DNA from: a bacterium
Lineage (GTDB): Bacteria > Oederibacteriota > JAAXVQ01 > JAUVAV01
Direction: 5' to 3'
DNA length: 64,000 nucleotides
Assembly: GCA_021108215.1 (NCBI GenBank)
Contig: JAIORK010000002.1
Span: 21,316-85,315, forward strand
The stretch's first letter is position 1. Every line of letters starts with the position of its first letter. The notes beneath the pieces are model-generated. The model saw only the letters and a list, made by a program, of their open reading frames with translations. It was not told the DNA's origin and searched no databases. The position numbers and the translations under genes were made by a program. Below, one piece after another: positions 34,609-43,900 of this stretch.

Positions 34609-34722
34609 TTACCCGCTCGGGCCAGCCACAGGCCATGTGGTGCCAGGCACCAAAATTTGTTGATATTAAAATAGTTAGAGCACTGCAGAGAACTGGATGC
34701 TCCTGGGTATTGATCAAACTCA
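34609..34722. other. Non-coding stretch with GGTGCCAGGCACC palindrome
   Basis: This begins a 340-base gap after the Dus gene. It holds a palindromic GGTGCCAGGCACC at 34639-34651, and a related AGTGCCAGGTACC occurs at 34791-34803. The REP unit, a terminator-like hairpin and the tetR promoter fill the rest of the gap. Confidence 0.5.
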
Positions 34723-34771
34723 GTAGGGAATGGTCGCCCGGCATTCGCCCGGCAAGCTGACCATTCCCTAC
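34723..34771. repeat. REP-like palindrome, copy 4
   Basis: A 13-bp arm starting GTAGGGAATGGTC pairs with its perfect inverted copy ending at 34771, around the core GCCCGGCATTCGCCCGGCAAG. It matches 11110-11164, but the arm position that is C/G there is T/A here, so pairing is preserved. Confidence 0.9.
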
Positions 34772-34786
34772 AAAAAATGATGTACC

Positions 34787-34815
34787 CCAAAGTGCCAGGT
34801 ACCTTTGGAGTTTTT
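34787..34815 (+). terminator. Possible intrinsic terminator
   Basis: CCAAAG at 34787-34792 pairs with CTTTGG at 34803-34808, and AGTTTTT follows. The stem is short, so support is moderate. It would separate upstream transcription from the tetR-type promoter. Confidence 0.4.
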
Positions 34816-34837
34816 AAAGGTAAACTGATTTGACAAA

Positions 34838-34882
34838 TTGACAATATAGGTGGATACTTATAATAGACTGAACGTTCGGTCT
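34838..34882 (+). promoter_or_regulatory. Promoter and palindromic operator of the TetR-type exporter operon
   Basis: TTGACA (34838-34843) and TATAAT (34859-34864) with a short 15-bp spacer are followed at once by the palindrome AGACTGAACGTTCGGTCT (34865-34882). This has the form of TetR-family operators (GACCGAACGTTCGGTC-like). A further half-site-like GACTTGGCGTTCGAGAAC follows at about 34910-34927. Autorepression by the downstream regulator is the natural reading. Confidence 0.75.
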
Positions 34883-34948
34883 GTTATAAGATTTATTAAA
34901 CATTGAATAGACTTGGCGTTCGAGAACGGAAATGTTGGAGGCGTTATT

Positions 34949-35626
34949 ATGGTTCAGGAAGCAGGAAAAAAGATCGCTGTTACTGAGGAAGAGAAGGAAA
35001 TGCAAAAGCAAAAAATCATTTTTGCCGCAGTTAAAGTTTTCGGTAGCAATGGATACCATAGGAGTACAATCACTCAAATTGCCCAGGCAGCGGATATGGG
35101 GCGCGGAACACTTTATTGGTATTTTAAAAGCAAGGAAGAATTATTTAAGGCAATTATTTCTCAGATTCACACTGACTGGGTTGAGCAACTTGAAGCAGAG
35201 GTTGGAAAATCCGGTACGCTGCATGAAAAATTACGCAGTATCATTTATAATTGGCTGGAAAAAGTTGTGCATCACCAGGAGCTGTACAATATTTTTTATT
35301 CTGTAATCGGCGAGACCCAAGGGGATTTTGCAGAAGAAATGCATGCGGCTGTCGGTTCGCTGTATAAATCCACTATATGTATTTTAGAGAAATTGTTTAA
35401 TCAGACGGTGCAAGCTAAGCTGATGCGTCCGGCAGATACCCATCGTTTGGCAAGATTATTGGTGGGATTTATTGACGGGATGATTATGCAGCATATTTTT
35501 GTGGAACCGGTTAATCCTCATGCCATGACAGAGGTGGTGATGAATCTTCTGTTCAAGGGATTGCGTCCTGAACAGACCGTGTCCAGGGACGAGGAAAATC
35601 CGAAGGAGGCGAGCAATAATGTTTAA
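34949..35626 (+). CDS. TetR/AcrR-family transcriptional regulator
   Basis: 225 residues from ATG 34949 (GGAGG eight bases before). The N-terminal helix-turn-helix is classical: KIIFAAVKVFGSNGYHRSTI TQIAQAAD with GRGTLYWYFKSKEELF. The C-terminal ligand domain (about 80-215) has no assignable ligand. It overlaps the RND gene by 8 bases and has a palindromic operator just upstream, so it probably represses its own operon with the exporter until a hydrophobic inducer binds. Confidence 0.92.
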   Translation: MVQEAGKKIAVTEEEKEMQKQKIIFAAVKVFGSNGYHRSTITQIAQAADMGRGTLYWYFKSKEELFKAIISQIHTDWVEQLEAEVGKSGTLHEKLRSIIYNWLEKVVHHQELYNIFYSVIGETQGDFAEEMHAAVGSLYKSTICILEKLFNQTVQAKLMRPADTHRLARLLVGFIDGMIMQHIFVEPVNPHAMTEVVMNLLFKGLRPEQTVSRDEENPKEASNNV

Positions 35627-38300
35627 AAGACTATACTCAAAATTTGTGGATTTTTCAGTGGCCAAACCCTGGTGGATCATTGGTGGTGCATTTTTATTGA
35701 CACTGTTTTTTATATGGCAGGCCGGCCAATTGAAACTGGCCATGACCTGGATGGATATGATGCCCCAAAAAGAAGCATTTGTGAAGGAGTACCGTCATTT
35801 GGTGAAGACCTTTGGTACCACGGATATGATCATGGTCGTGGTTGAGGCGCCGACAGAGGAAGACGTTATCGCCATGACAGAAGAAACTGCGGCTCGTTTA
35901 AAAACGCTGGGTAAATGGGTCAAGCGAATTGATTATACAGTGGATCTTGATTTTATCCGAAAACATGGTCTGATGCTTTCCAAGGCTAAAGATCTAAAAC
36001 GCATGCAGAGTATGCTGGCCGATCCCAACCTACTTCCGTGGTTGACAGCGCTCAATGATGATTTTGAGCGGGAATATATCGAGGATTCCGGGAATATGAA
36101 AAAGGATGAAGCACAGATTGCTTCACAGATCAATGCTCTGGGTGTTTTGGCAGATACACTCTCGCGTTTATCCAACACGGGAAACGTTTTAGATGGCGAC
36201 ATGGAAATGCTGGTAGAACGTCTCACGATTGGGGAGAAATATTTTTTATCATCTGATCGCAAAATGGCGATGTTAATTATTGCGCCGACTTTTACCGCAG
36301 ATGATACCGACCTCGCCTATGCGGGTGTGTTGGATATGCAGGCAGTGATTGATACCCTCAAGCAGGAAAATGCCGGGATATGGATTGGGCTGACCGGTAT
36401 GAGTGTGATCATGAAAGATGAAATGAAAACCGCGCAGGAAGACAGCATGATCTTAACTTTAGGGGCATTGTTGATTATCACAGCTTTGTTTATCATCACA
36501 TTTCGCATGTGGACCGCACCGCTTTTAGCCATGCTTATTTTGGTCATCGGCATTATCTGGGATTATGGTCTGGCAGGTCTGTTGATTGGGAAACTTACGA
36601 TGTTTAGCGCGATGAGCGCTGTTTTGTTAATTGGACTAGGTGTGGATTATCTTATGCATTTTCTGAGCAGCTTTTTTGAAGCGCGGGTGGAAGGCAAGGG
36701 TGCGCATGCCGCCATTATGTATGTTTATCGTACCAGTGGCCGGGGTATCGTGCTGGGTGCCATCACGACATCCCTGGTTTTTTTCTCCATGATATTATCT
36801 GATTTTCCTGCCATGGTAGAGTTTGGCGTGACTATGGGACTGGGTATTTTGGCCTGTATGTTTGTGACCCTGGTCCTTTTACCCGCGATTATGGTTTTAC
36901 GGGAACGGCATTTACAAAAAAAAGTTGCTCGCGGGAAAAATGTCACACCTTTTTCCGCTCAATTCACGTTTCTCAACCAGAGTGCTGCAGTGGCATACAA
37001 TCGTCCCTGGAGAACCATCATCGTGGTGTTGATAGCCACCGCTTTGATGCTGTGGGGAGTGAGCAAGCTCAAGTTTGATCATAATTTTTTGAACGTTGAG
37101 GCCAAAGGACTCGAGTCGGTTGAACTTTATGATATCATGGAGGAACGCTTTGATCTTTCCGCAGATGCATTGATGTTTACAACCGATTCATTGGAAGCCG
37201 CAGAAAAGAAAATGTATGCCTTGGATGACCTGACTACGGTGGGTCAGGCAGATTCTCTGGCCCGCTATTTGCCCTCAGAAAAATCGCAATCACAGCGGAA
37301 ACCGTATGTGGACAGTATTTACAATACGGTCAAGCAAACAAACTATGCTGTCCGGATGAATACTATGGAATTCGCCAAGCAGATCGAGCGTCTCTCCGAT
37401 AATATTGTTGAGATCGGGCAGTTGGCCTATTTGAGTGGGCTTACCAAGGTCACGAAGCAATGTGATTTCATTACAGGGTTGGATACTGAAGGAAATCAGA
37501 AAAACATAAATCGACTCAAAAAAGCTGCGAAAAATATCCGCCAAGTGGATAAACAAAATCTATCCGGGTTATCTCAAAGTTTTTTTAAGCACATGAAAAA
37601 TACGATTACTTCTATGGCGAATTCCAATTCCATATCATTGGAAGAAATCCGCCCGGATACCCGGGATCGTTTTTTGAGCAGTGATGAGAAATTGTATGCT
37701 GTTCAGGCGTATTCCAGGAAAAATGTCTATAAGCATATGAATGATACCAGTTTTATTGATGATGTTCAGTTGATTGCGCCTCAGGCTACCGGGATGCCAA
37801 CGATATTTAAGGAATTGATTGCCATTTCAAGTGAGAAAGGTAAAATGGCGCTTATCATCGCATCCATAGTGATTGTTGTCCTGTTATTGATTACGTTTAG
37901 GAGTGTTGAGCATACACTATTGGCATTGATTCCTGTGGTTTTTGGTTACATATTTATGTTTGGTACGATGGGATGGATCGGTATGCCGCTTTCGATTGTG
38001 AGTGTCATGATGCTCCCGTTGATTGTAGGGATCGGTATTGATGATGGTATTCATCTGGTGAATCGTTATCGGATCGAGGGGCCGGGCAGCCAGCCGGTTG
38101 TAGTCGCATCGACCGGTAAGGCGATTTTTTTAACCACTGCCACAACCATGCTGGGTTTTGGATCTTTAATCACTGCCAAATACCAAGGATTTGGGCACAT
38201 GGGATGGATTACCGTTTTTGGGGTGAGCTGGTGTTTTATTATTTCGATCACTCTGATTCCGGCAATTTTAAAATTAATCGAGAGGCGGAAAAGATCATGA
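35619..38300 (+). CDS. RND-superfamily exporter (MMPL/HpnN-like)
   Basis: 893 residues with an internal duplication: TM1 (about 17-35), an extracytoplasmic loop, five TMs (about 280-430, with LLIGLGVDYLMHFLSSFFEA), then TM7 (about 463-480), a second loop and five TMs (about 745-890, with LPLIVGIGIDDGIHLVNRYR). The GVDYxxH and GIDDGIH motifs hold the proton-relay Asp residues of MMPL proteins. It likely moves a lipid or other hydrophobic molecule across the inner membrane. The neighbours (TetR, LolA-like, beta-barrel) suggest delivery to the outer membrane. Confidence 0.92.
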   Translation: MFKRLYSKFVDFSVAKPWWIIGGAFLLTLFFIWQAGQLKLAMTWMDMMPQKEAFVKEYRHLVKTFGTTDMIMVVVEAPTEEDVIAMTEETAARLKTLGKWVKRIDYTVDLDFIRKHGLMLSKAKDLKRMQSMLADPNLLPWLTALNDDFEREYIEDSGNMKKDEAQIASQINALGVLADTLSRLSNTGNVLDGDMEMLVERLTIGEKYFLSSDRKMAMLIIAPTFTADDTDLAYAGVLDMQAVIDTLKQENAGIWIGLTGMSVIMKDEMKTAQEDSMILTLGALLIITALFIITFRMWTAPLLAMLILVIGIIWDYGLAGLLIGKLTMFSAMSAVLLIGLGVDYLMHFLSSFFEARVEGKGAHAAIMYVYRTSGRGIVLGAITTSLVFFSMILSDFPAMVEFGVTMGLGILACMFVTLVLLPAIMVLRERHLQKKVARGKNVTPFSAQFTFLNQSAAVAYNRPWRTIIVVLIATALMLWGVSKLKFDHNFLNVEAKGLESVELYDIMEERFDLSADALMFTTDSLEAAEKKMYALDDLTTVGQADSLARYLPSEKSQSQRKPYVDSIYNTVKQTNYAVRMNTMEFAKQIERLSDNIVEIGQLAYLSGLTKVTKQCDFITGLDTEGNQKNINRLKKAAKNIRQVDKQNLSGLSQSFFKHMKNTITSMANSNSISLEEIRPDTRDRFLSSDEKLYAVQAYSRKNVYKHMNDTSFIDDVQLIAPQATGMPTIFKELIAISSEKGKMALIIASIVIVVLLLITFRSVEHTLLALIPVVFGYIFMFGTMGWIGMPLSIVSVMMLPLIVGIGIDDGIHLVNRYRIEGPGSQPVVVASTGKAIFLTTATTMLGFGSLITAKYQGFGHMGWITVFGVSWCFIISITLIPAILKLIERRKRS

Positions 38301-39091
38301 AAATAAATAATGTTTTGCTTATCCTGTTCGCGGCTTTTTTTGTAAGGACGGGTTTGAAACCCGTCCTTGCAAAGCCGGGAGTTGATGCAGATTTGAAAAA
38401 TGGCCTGACAGCAGAAAAAATTCTTGATAAAGCGGATGCCGTGGCCAAGAGTGATTCGAGCAAAGGAATTATGGAGACCATTATTATCACGACAAGTGGT
38501 GCGGAACGCACGTTGGTTTCGGAAGCCTTCTCAAAAGATGGCCAGGACAAACAATTGACCCGTTATATCAAACCCGCACGCGTGAAAGGTGAATCCATGC
38601 TCATGCTCAATGATGGTAATGACATCTGGTATTATTCGCCGCGCACAGACCGGGTGCGTAAAATTGCCTCGCATGCCAAAAAGAAAAAAGTGATGGGTTC
38701 GGATTTTACTTACGAAGATATGGCCAGCGGGACAATGGCGAGGAAATACACCGGGGAATTGCTGGGTATTGTTAAACAAGCAAAAAAGAAATGTTTTCAC
38801 TTAGAACTGATTCCCACGCCGGCGGGGCCGTCTTACGCAAAAATTCAAACCTGGATTGATCAAGCGACATTTGTGATGTTGCGGGTTGACTATTGGGACA
38901 AAGGTGAGAAACCCTTCAAACGTCTTATTTTAAGCGAGGTTAAAAATATTGACGGACATCTAACCCCGATGCGCTATGCGATGACAAATTTAAAAGAAAA
39001 TTCAGAGACCGTGATGAAGATACTTGAAATTGAATATGATCTTGAATTAAGAGATGCATTATTTACAGAACGGAATTTGAAAAAAAGGTAA
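38297..39091 (+). CDS. LolA-like outer-membrane lipoprotein-sorting family protein
   Basis: 264 residues. The ATG overlaps the TGA of the RND gene. The signal peptide is MKINNVLLILFAAFFVRTGL followed by KPVLA. The mature part follows the periplasmic LolA-like pattern found next to RND exporters: TAEKILDKADAVAKSDSSKG, LTRYIKPARVKGESMLML, NDIWYYSPRTDRVRKIASHA and DFTYEDMASG. It probably carries the exported hydrophobic cargo through the periplasm. A perfect palindrome (38344-38368) is built into the signal-peptide codons. Confidence 0.85.
   Translation: MKINNVLLILFAAFFVRTGLKPVLAKPGVDADLKNGLTAEKILDKADAVAKSDSSKGIMETIIITTSGAERTLVSEAFSKDGQDKQLTRYIKPARVKGESMLMLNDGNDIWYYSPRTDRVRKIASHAKKKKVMGSDFTYEDMASGTMARKYTGELLGIVKQAKKKCFHLELIPTPAGPSYAKIQTWIDQATFVMLRVDYWDKGEKPFKRLILSEVKNIDGHLTPMRYAMTNLKENSETVMKILEIEYDLELRDALFTERNLKKR
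38344..38368. repeat. Palindromic repeat inside signal-peptide coding sequence
   Basis: AAGGACGGGTTT and its perfect inverted copy flank one central G. This unit encodes residues Arg17-Leu24 of the LolA-like precursor. A related shorter palindrome, CAGGTT-TTC-AACCTG at 39445-39459, encodes the same part of the next gene's signal peptide. Confidence 0.85.
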
Positions 39092-39150
39092 AGGCGATTA
39101 CACGGATTTGAAAACACTCTTGTCCGAATTAAGTAATACCGTATGTGATA

Positions 39151-39294
39151 AAGCCGGTTGGAATGATTATTTTAAAAGAAAAAAAACTCACTGGCAATAA
39201 GGGTATAGTCATCGTGGGTTATATCGTCGAAGCTTGTTTGGTTGTGCGTTGACAGTGCCGGTTTTTCTTTTAAAATAATCATTCCAACCGGCTT
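39151..39294. repeat. Long-arm inverted repeat element D
   Basis: A perfect 33-bp inverted repeat (39151-39183 and 39262-39294) encloses 78 bp, beginning 60 bases after the LolA-like stop and lying inside the exporter operon. No T tract follows, so read-through to the beta-barrel gene is possible. Processing or attenuation at this hairpin could set the ratio of the gene products. Confidence 0.92.
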
Positions 39295-39360
39295 AACAAC
39301 AGGGTGCTTTGTGAATTAGGACAGCAATGATTTGGAAATTTGATTATGCGAATATTGTAG

Positions 39361-39379
39361 GGGCGCGGTTCCCGCGCCC
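39361..39379. repeat. Short palindrome before the beta-barrel gene
   Basis: GGGCGCGG and CGCGCCC face each other across a short loop, 20 bases before the SD of the next gene. It resembles a common class of dispersed GC-rich palindromes and could affect translation of the barrel gene. Confidence 0.55.
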
Positions 39380-39398
39380 GAAGAGCGAGGTGTTGAAA

Positions 39399-40592
39399 AT
39401 GAAAAAAACCATAATGATTATTATGGCTGCCCTTATCGCCGGGGCAGGTTTTCAACCTGTTACGGCCATGGGAGCTGAGTTGTCAGGCTATTATGAAGGT
39501 CAATTAACCGGGTATGCAATTCAGGACACGGCTCTATGGCAAATGACCAACCGTTTGCGTATCGATTTATCTGCGGACGTCGGTGAAAATGCTTCGATGT
39601 CTGCCAGTCTGGCGGGCATGACTTATCACGGCTATACGGATATGAACCTGCTGGAGGTCTTGCCGGAGGACATCCAAAGCAATATTGTTCGGAGTTTCGG
39701 CACAGCAGTGGACACTCTTTTTCACTACACATATGAAGAAACCGCCTGGTCATTGGAGAATGCATTTCTAACATTTTATCCAGGTGCTTTTACCATTCGT
39801 ATTGGGCGTCAGCAACTGCCGTGGGGAACCGGCTATGCCTGGAACCCGAGCGATATTTTCAATACCAAGAGTCTGCTTGATCCTGCCTACGAAAAGTCCG
39901 GTCAGGATGCATTGAAAGTGGAATGGGGGTTTGGCGAGTCCGGCGGTATTGTGCTGGTTTATCAACCCGGTGTGCGTTGGCAAGACAGCACCCGTGCCTG
40001 CAAAGTGAAAGTGCAGGCCGGGAGTTTTGATCTCAGTGCATCAATCATCGACCAGGCCTATGACGTACTCGATGTTTTCAGCATGATACCGCAAACCCGG
40101 GAAACCCGCCGGATTGTAGCAATGGATTTTGTGGGTCAGGCGGGCGATTTCGGAGTATGGGGTGAGGGTGTATTTTTCCAGGGACCGTCGGATACTCAAA
40201 ATTGGCAATTGGTCCTGGGTGCAGACACCACCTTTGAATTTCAAACCTCACTGATGGTTGAGTATTTCCGTGATTGGCAAGGGACTGCGAATGCCGGGGA
40301 TTATGATGTGGCGGATTGGGTTGACTTGATTATGGGGCAGCGAATCACAATGGGCAGGGATTATGCCATGCTGATGATTTCCCACCCGGTTCATGATTTT
40401 ATTGATGTGACCCTCATGACAGTCATGAATTGCAATGATCGTTCATTCGGCTTGATTCCCACGATTGCATACACTTATTCCGACGATGTTGTCATCACGC
40501 TTGTGGGAAACATTTTTGGCGGAAGTTCAGGCAGTGAATACGGCGGGTTGGATACACAAGGCGGGTATCTGCGTGTGAAGGCTTATTTCTAA
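39399..40592 (+). CDS. Outer-membrane beta-barrel protein of the exporter operon (DUF1302-like)
   Basis: 397 residues from ATG 39399 (GAGG upstream) with a signal peptide cut after PVTA or AMGA. The mature protein alternates hydrophobic and polar residues throughout and ends GGYLRVKAYF, with a terminal Phe as in barrels assembled by BamA. IGRQQLPWGTGYAWNPSDIF is typical for the barrel partners of RND/LolA-like operons. It probably accepts the exported compound at the outer membrane. It is separated from the LolA-like gene by inverted repeat D. Confidence 0.78.
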   Translation: MKKTIMIIMAALIAGAGFQPVTAMGAELSGYYEGQLTGYAIQDTALWQMTNRLRIDLSADVGENASMSASLAGMTYHGYTDMNLLEVLPEDIQSNIVRSFGTAVDTLFHYTYEETAWSLENAFLTFYPGAFTIRIGRQQLPWGTGYAWNPSDIFNTKSLLDPAYEKSGQDALKVEWGFGESGGIVLVYQPGVRWQDSTRACKVKVQAGSFDLSASIIDQAYDVLDVFSMIPQTRETRRIVAMDFVGQAGDFGVWGEGVFFQGPSDTQNWQLVLGADTTFEFQTSLMVEYFRDWQGTANAGDYDVADWVDLIMGQRITMGRDYAMLMISHPVHDFIDVTLMTVMNCNDRSFGLIPTIAYTYSDDVVITLVGNIFGGSSGSEYGGLDTQGGYLRVKAYF

Positions 40593-40673
40593 GCGTCGTG
40601 AGGGGCGGATACAGGAATGGCTCGATGAAAAAATAGGTGGAAGGAATTAAGCGATGCCGGAAGGGTGTACTCT

Positions 40674-40841
40674 TTGGTTGTTTTCCTGGGAGGAATTTTA
40701 TGTTTTTCGATACATAGTTTTTTTATAAAGAAAGGACATCCCGAGTTTAAAACGCCGGTATCGCTGGGGATATCGATTGCTATTTTAGGGGTCTCGCTGG
40801 TTCAATTGGGAGTGACGCTCAAATTTTGGCTGTTTGTGTAG
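40674..40841 (+). CDS. Possible small two-helix membrane protein
   Basis: 55 codons from TTG 40674, with GGAAGGG eight bases upstream; a GTG at 40665 is in frame. The product has two hydrophobic helices (VVFLGGILCFSIHSFFI and GISIAILGVSLVQLGVTL) separated by KKGHPEFKTP, then KFWLFV. It ends five bases before a strong bidirectional terminator, which supports a real transcript end. No family is recognised. Confidence 0.45.
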   Translation: MVVFLGGILCFSIHSFFIKKGHPEFKTPVSLGISIAILGVSLVQLGVTLKFWLFV

Positions 40842-40845
40842 CAGT

Positions 40846-40899
40846 ATCCATAAAAAAAGGGGTGTGCACCATTTGGCGCACACCCCTTTTTTTATGGAT
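40846..40899. terminator. Bidirectional intrinsic terminator
   Basis: A roughly 22-bp stem contains seven A residues on one side and seven T residues on the other around GGGGTGTGC/GCACACCCC. It serves the rightward genes ending at 40592 or 40841 and the leftward giant gene whose stop is at 40902. Confidence 0.92.
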
Positions 40900-40901
40900 C
40901 A

Positions 40902-43900
40902 TTATTTCAAGAAAGCAATCTTGCCTTTTTTCTCGCCGCTCGTTCCCTTGATGACATAAATATAAATGCCGCTGGCAACCAGTTTCTCTTTTTCATTCAT
41001 CAAATACCAAATCATTTGATCTGTGGTGTCGTTTTTGGTCACGGTTTTCACTAAGCGGCCGTCCAGTGTATAAATCCGCAACGTGGCTTCCTGATCAGGC
41101 ACGAAAAGGAAGGTGAAGGCTTTGTTGTGGGAGTCATGGTATTTCATGGGATTGGGGAAACTGGTGACATCATCCCAGGTGACCCGGCGGATGAAAACGG
41201 TATTGGATTCCACCAGGTTTGGTTCACTGCTGGTTGCCAGCTGGAAAGTCACAGTACCCTCAGTGGGTCTGTTCTGGATGCGGGCACTGGAGAAAATTTG
41301 GATTTCCACAGATCCGCTCAAGGGGACGTTCACCGGTGAGAGAATGGTCAATGTTTGGCCGTTGATGGTTGGGGGATCATTGAGTTGTTGGTTATTGACC
41401 ACGATGCTTGTGGCGGCAATACTGACCGGCAGCACAAAGTCAACCGGGAAGACCATTTCAAAGCTGCCCTGATCGCGCACCAGCGCGCCATAGGGACCCA
41501 CATTGAAGGTGATAATGTACCGGCCATAAGAATTGATCGAAGCCGGCGAGAGGTCAACCTGGGGTGTTGTGATTTGTGTTGCAGTGGAAGCGGTGATATC
41601 AAACGGATCGGATGTAATAAATGTCGGCTCAATCGTGGTGTAAGCCTGGAGGGTATAAGACCCCAGGGCAGCCGGGTTGGTGATCCCAAAGTCAGTGCTA
41701 AAGATGATTGTGATGGTCTTGGAGCTGGCCCCTGCGAGCATCTGGATGGGTGAAATAATGCGCATGATCTGACCGCTCCGGACTGCCACCAATACAGGTG
41801 TTCCGTTGACCGTGATATCGGAAGGTGTGAAGGATGTCGGCAGTGTCACCTGGTTGGGGAAGATGATCCCGATTTCAGTGGTACCGGCGTTTAAACTTCC
41901 CTGAGCACCCAGGTCAAATACAACAGTATATTCAGCAATTGAGAAAATTGAACTGGGATTAGGGGTCACAACCGGAGTCCCGAGAGTCGTGCTCACGGAA
42001 ATATCATAGTAATTGGAAGTCGCGGGCGTTGGTTCGGCGTCGGTGTGCACATCATCAATCCGCGACCGCTCCGAGGGATTGCGTACATCAGCCGAGATGG
42101 AATATATCAGAGCGACGGTTCCGTTGATGGGTACGGTGGTGGGAACACAGACATTGAGGTTCATCCCGTCTGAGTAGGTTGTTCCGGTCGTGCCCACGCC
42201 ATTGACCGTGATGGTCCCGGCGGCGGCCGAACCGGGCAGGACTGTTCCGGTTGGGAATTCCACATAAATAATGCTGCCAGGACCAAGCCGGCCTAAAGCG
42301 CCGACTGTAAAATTAATTGTATACTCAGCGGCAGTACCTGCGGTGGTCGGGTTTGGACTTACGGTGAGTGCCGTGATGTGGGTGGTCCAGGACGGGTTGA
42401 TCGTGAAATCACGCGTGCCCATCGGCTGGGCGGTTGTGCTGACACTCATGGTGTTGGTGGTGAGGGGATAACTGGGATTCATGATCACCGGATTGGCAAT
42501 GACAATGGGTGTGTCCGTGCTGGCGGAAATATCCGTTGAGGGAATAATACTAATTGTTCTGGAGGCACTGTTGCCCACAGCCGACGTGGCCGGTGATCCG
42601 CCCACCGAGACATTGGCAATCGCGCCGTCCGGCACAGTAGCGTTTGGCGGGAAGACCATAAAAATGGAGCTTAGGGTTCCGCGCAGGACAACTGCCGGTG
42701 TGATATTCACGGTATAACTTGCCAGCGTGTTGACCACATTGTCTGACAAGGAAACAGCGGTTACATTAACTGTCGTTCCTGAGATGGTGATACTGTATCC
42801 CGGACTGTTGCCCGCCGGTTGGGCCGAGGTTTCGACTGTCAGGATATAGGTGCCTGCACTGGTCGGATTTTGAATTTCCGGTGAGGGGATAATTACAGAT
42901 ACGGGAGTGCTGGCATTGATGTTTGCGCTAATTAAGAGGTCGATTTGTGCCGGAGACATGCTGCCGGTGGCCGTGGTTGGCGCAATTCCATTGACCGTGA
43001 TGCCGCCAATGGCGCCAATGGGCACTACGGTGTTGGCCGGTAGTGTGATGATGATATGGCTGGAACCGGCATAGAGCGGGCCACTGCTGCCAGTGGTGAA
43101 GTTGACAGTGTACCCGGCGTCCGAGCCTACGGTAGTCGGTGAGGGTGTCACGCTGGTGACGCTCACTGCAGTGCCGGATTGGTCAATGGTATATGCCGGG
43201 CTGATGCCGGAAGGTTGGGCTGTAGTGGCCACTGTGAGTGTATAACTACCTGTGGTGGTCGGGTTGACCAGACCCGCAGCAAGTGGGATTGCCACGGTGA
43301 CTGTTGTTGAACCGGAAATCGGCGCTGCGGTCGTGATGGTCAATAACCGGCTGCCTGTATTTCCGATTGTGGATGCATCAGCAATACCATTGATCAGGAT
43401 ACCCGCCATGGCTCCGGTTGGAACAAAGGTGTCTACCGGTAATGTGATGAAGATATTGCCGCCTGTAGAGATGGCGCCGTCCAAGCTGGTTGTGAACTGC
43501 ACCGAATATGCAGCTGCATTACCAACAGTGGACGGTGTGGGTGCGACACTGGTCACATTGACATTGTTGGAAGAAAGACCGATACCGTAAAGCGAACTGA
43601 TGCCTGCCGGTTGGACGGATGTGGCCACAGTGAGAGAGTAGTTTCCGAGTGTGGTCGGGTTGGTGACGCCTATTGCGGGAATAACCACCGTGACACCGGT
43701 ATTGCCGGCAATAGAAATTGGTGTGGTCAAAGAGATTGTGCGTGTTGCAAAAACACCGGTTCCTGCCACAACATTGCCGTTGACTGTGATGCCGGCGATG
43801 CCGCCATTGAAGACTGCAGTATCCACAGGGAACACGATCGTGATGGTGCTGGTTCCGGAGAGCAGGGCACCGTCTGAAGATGTGGTGAAGGGTATGGTAT

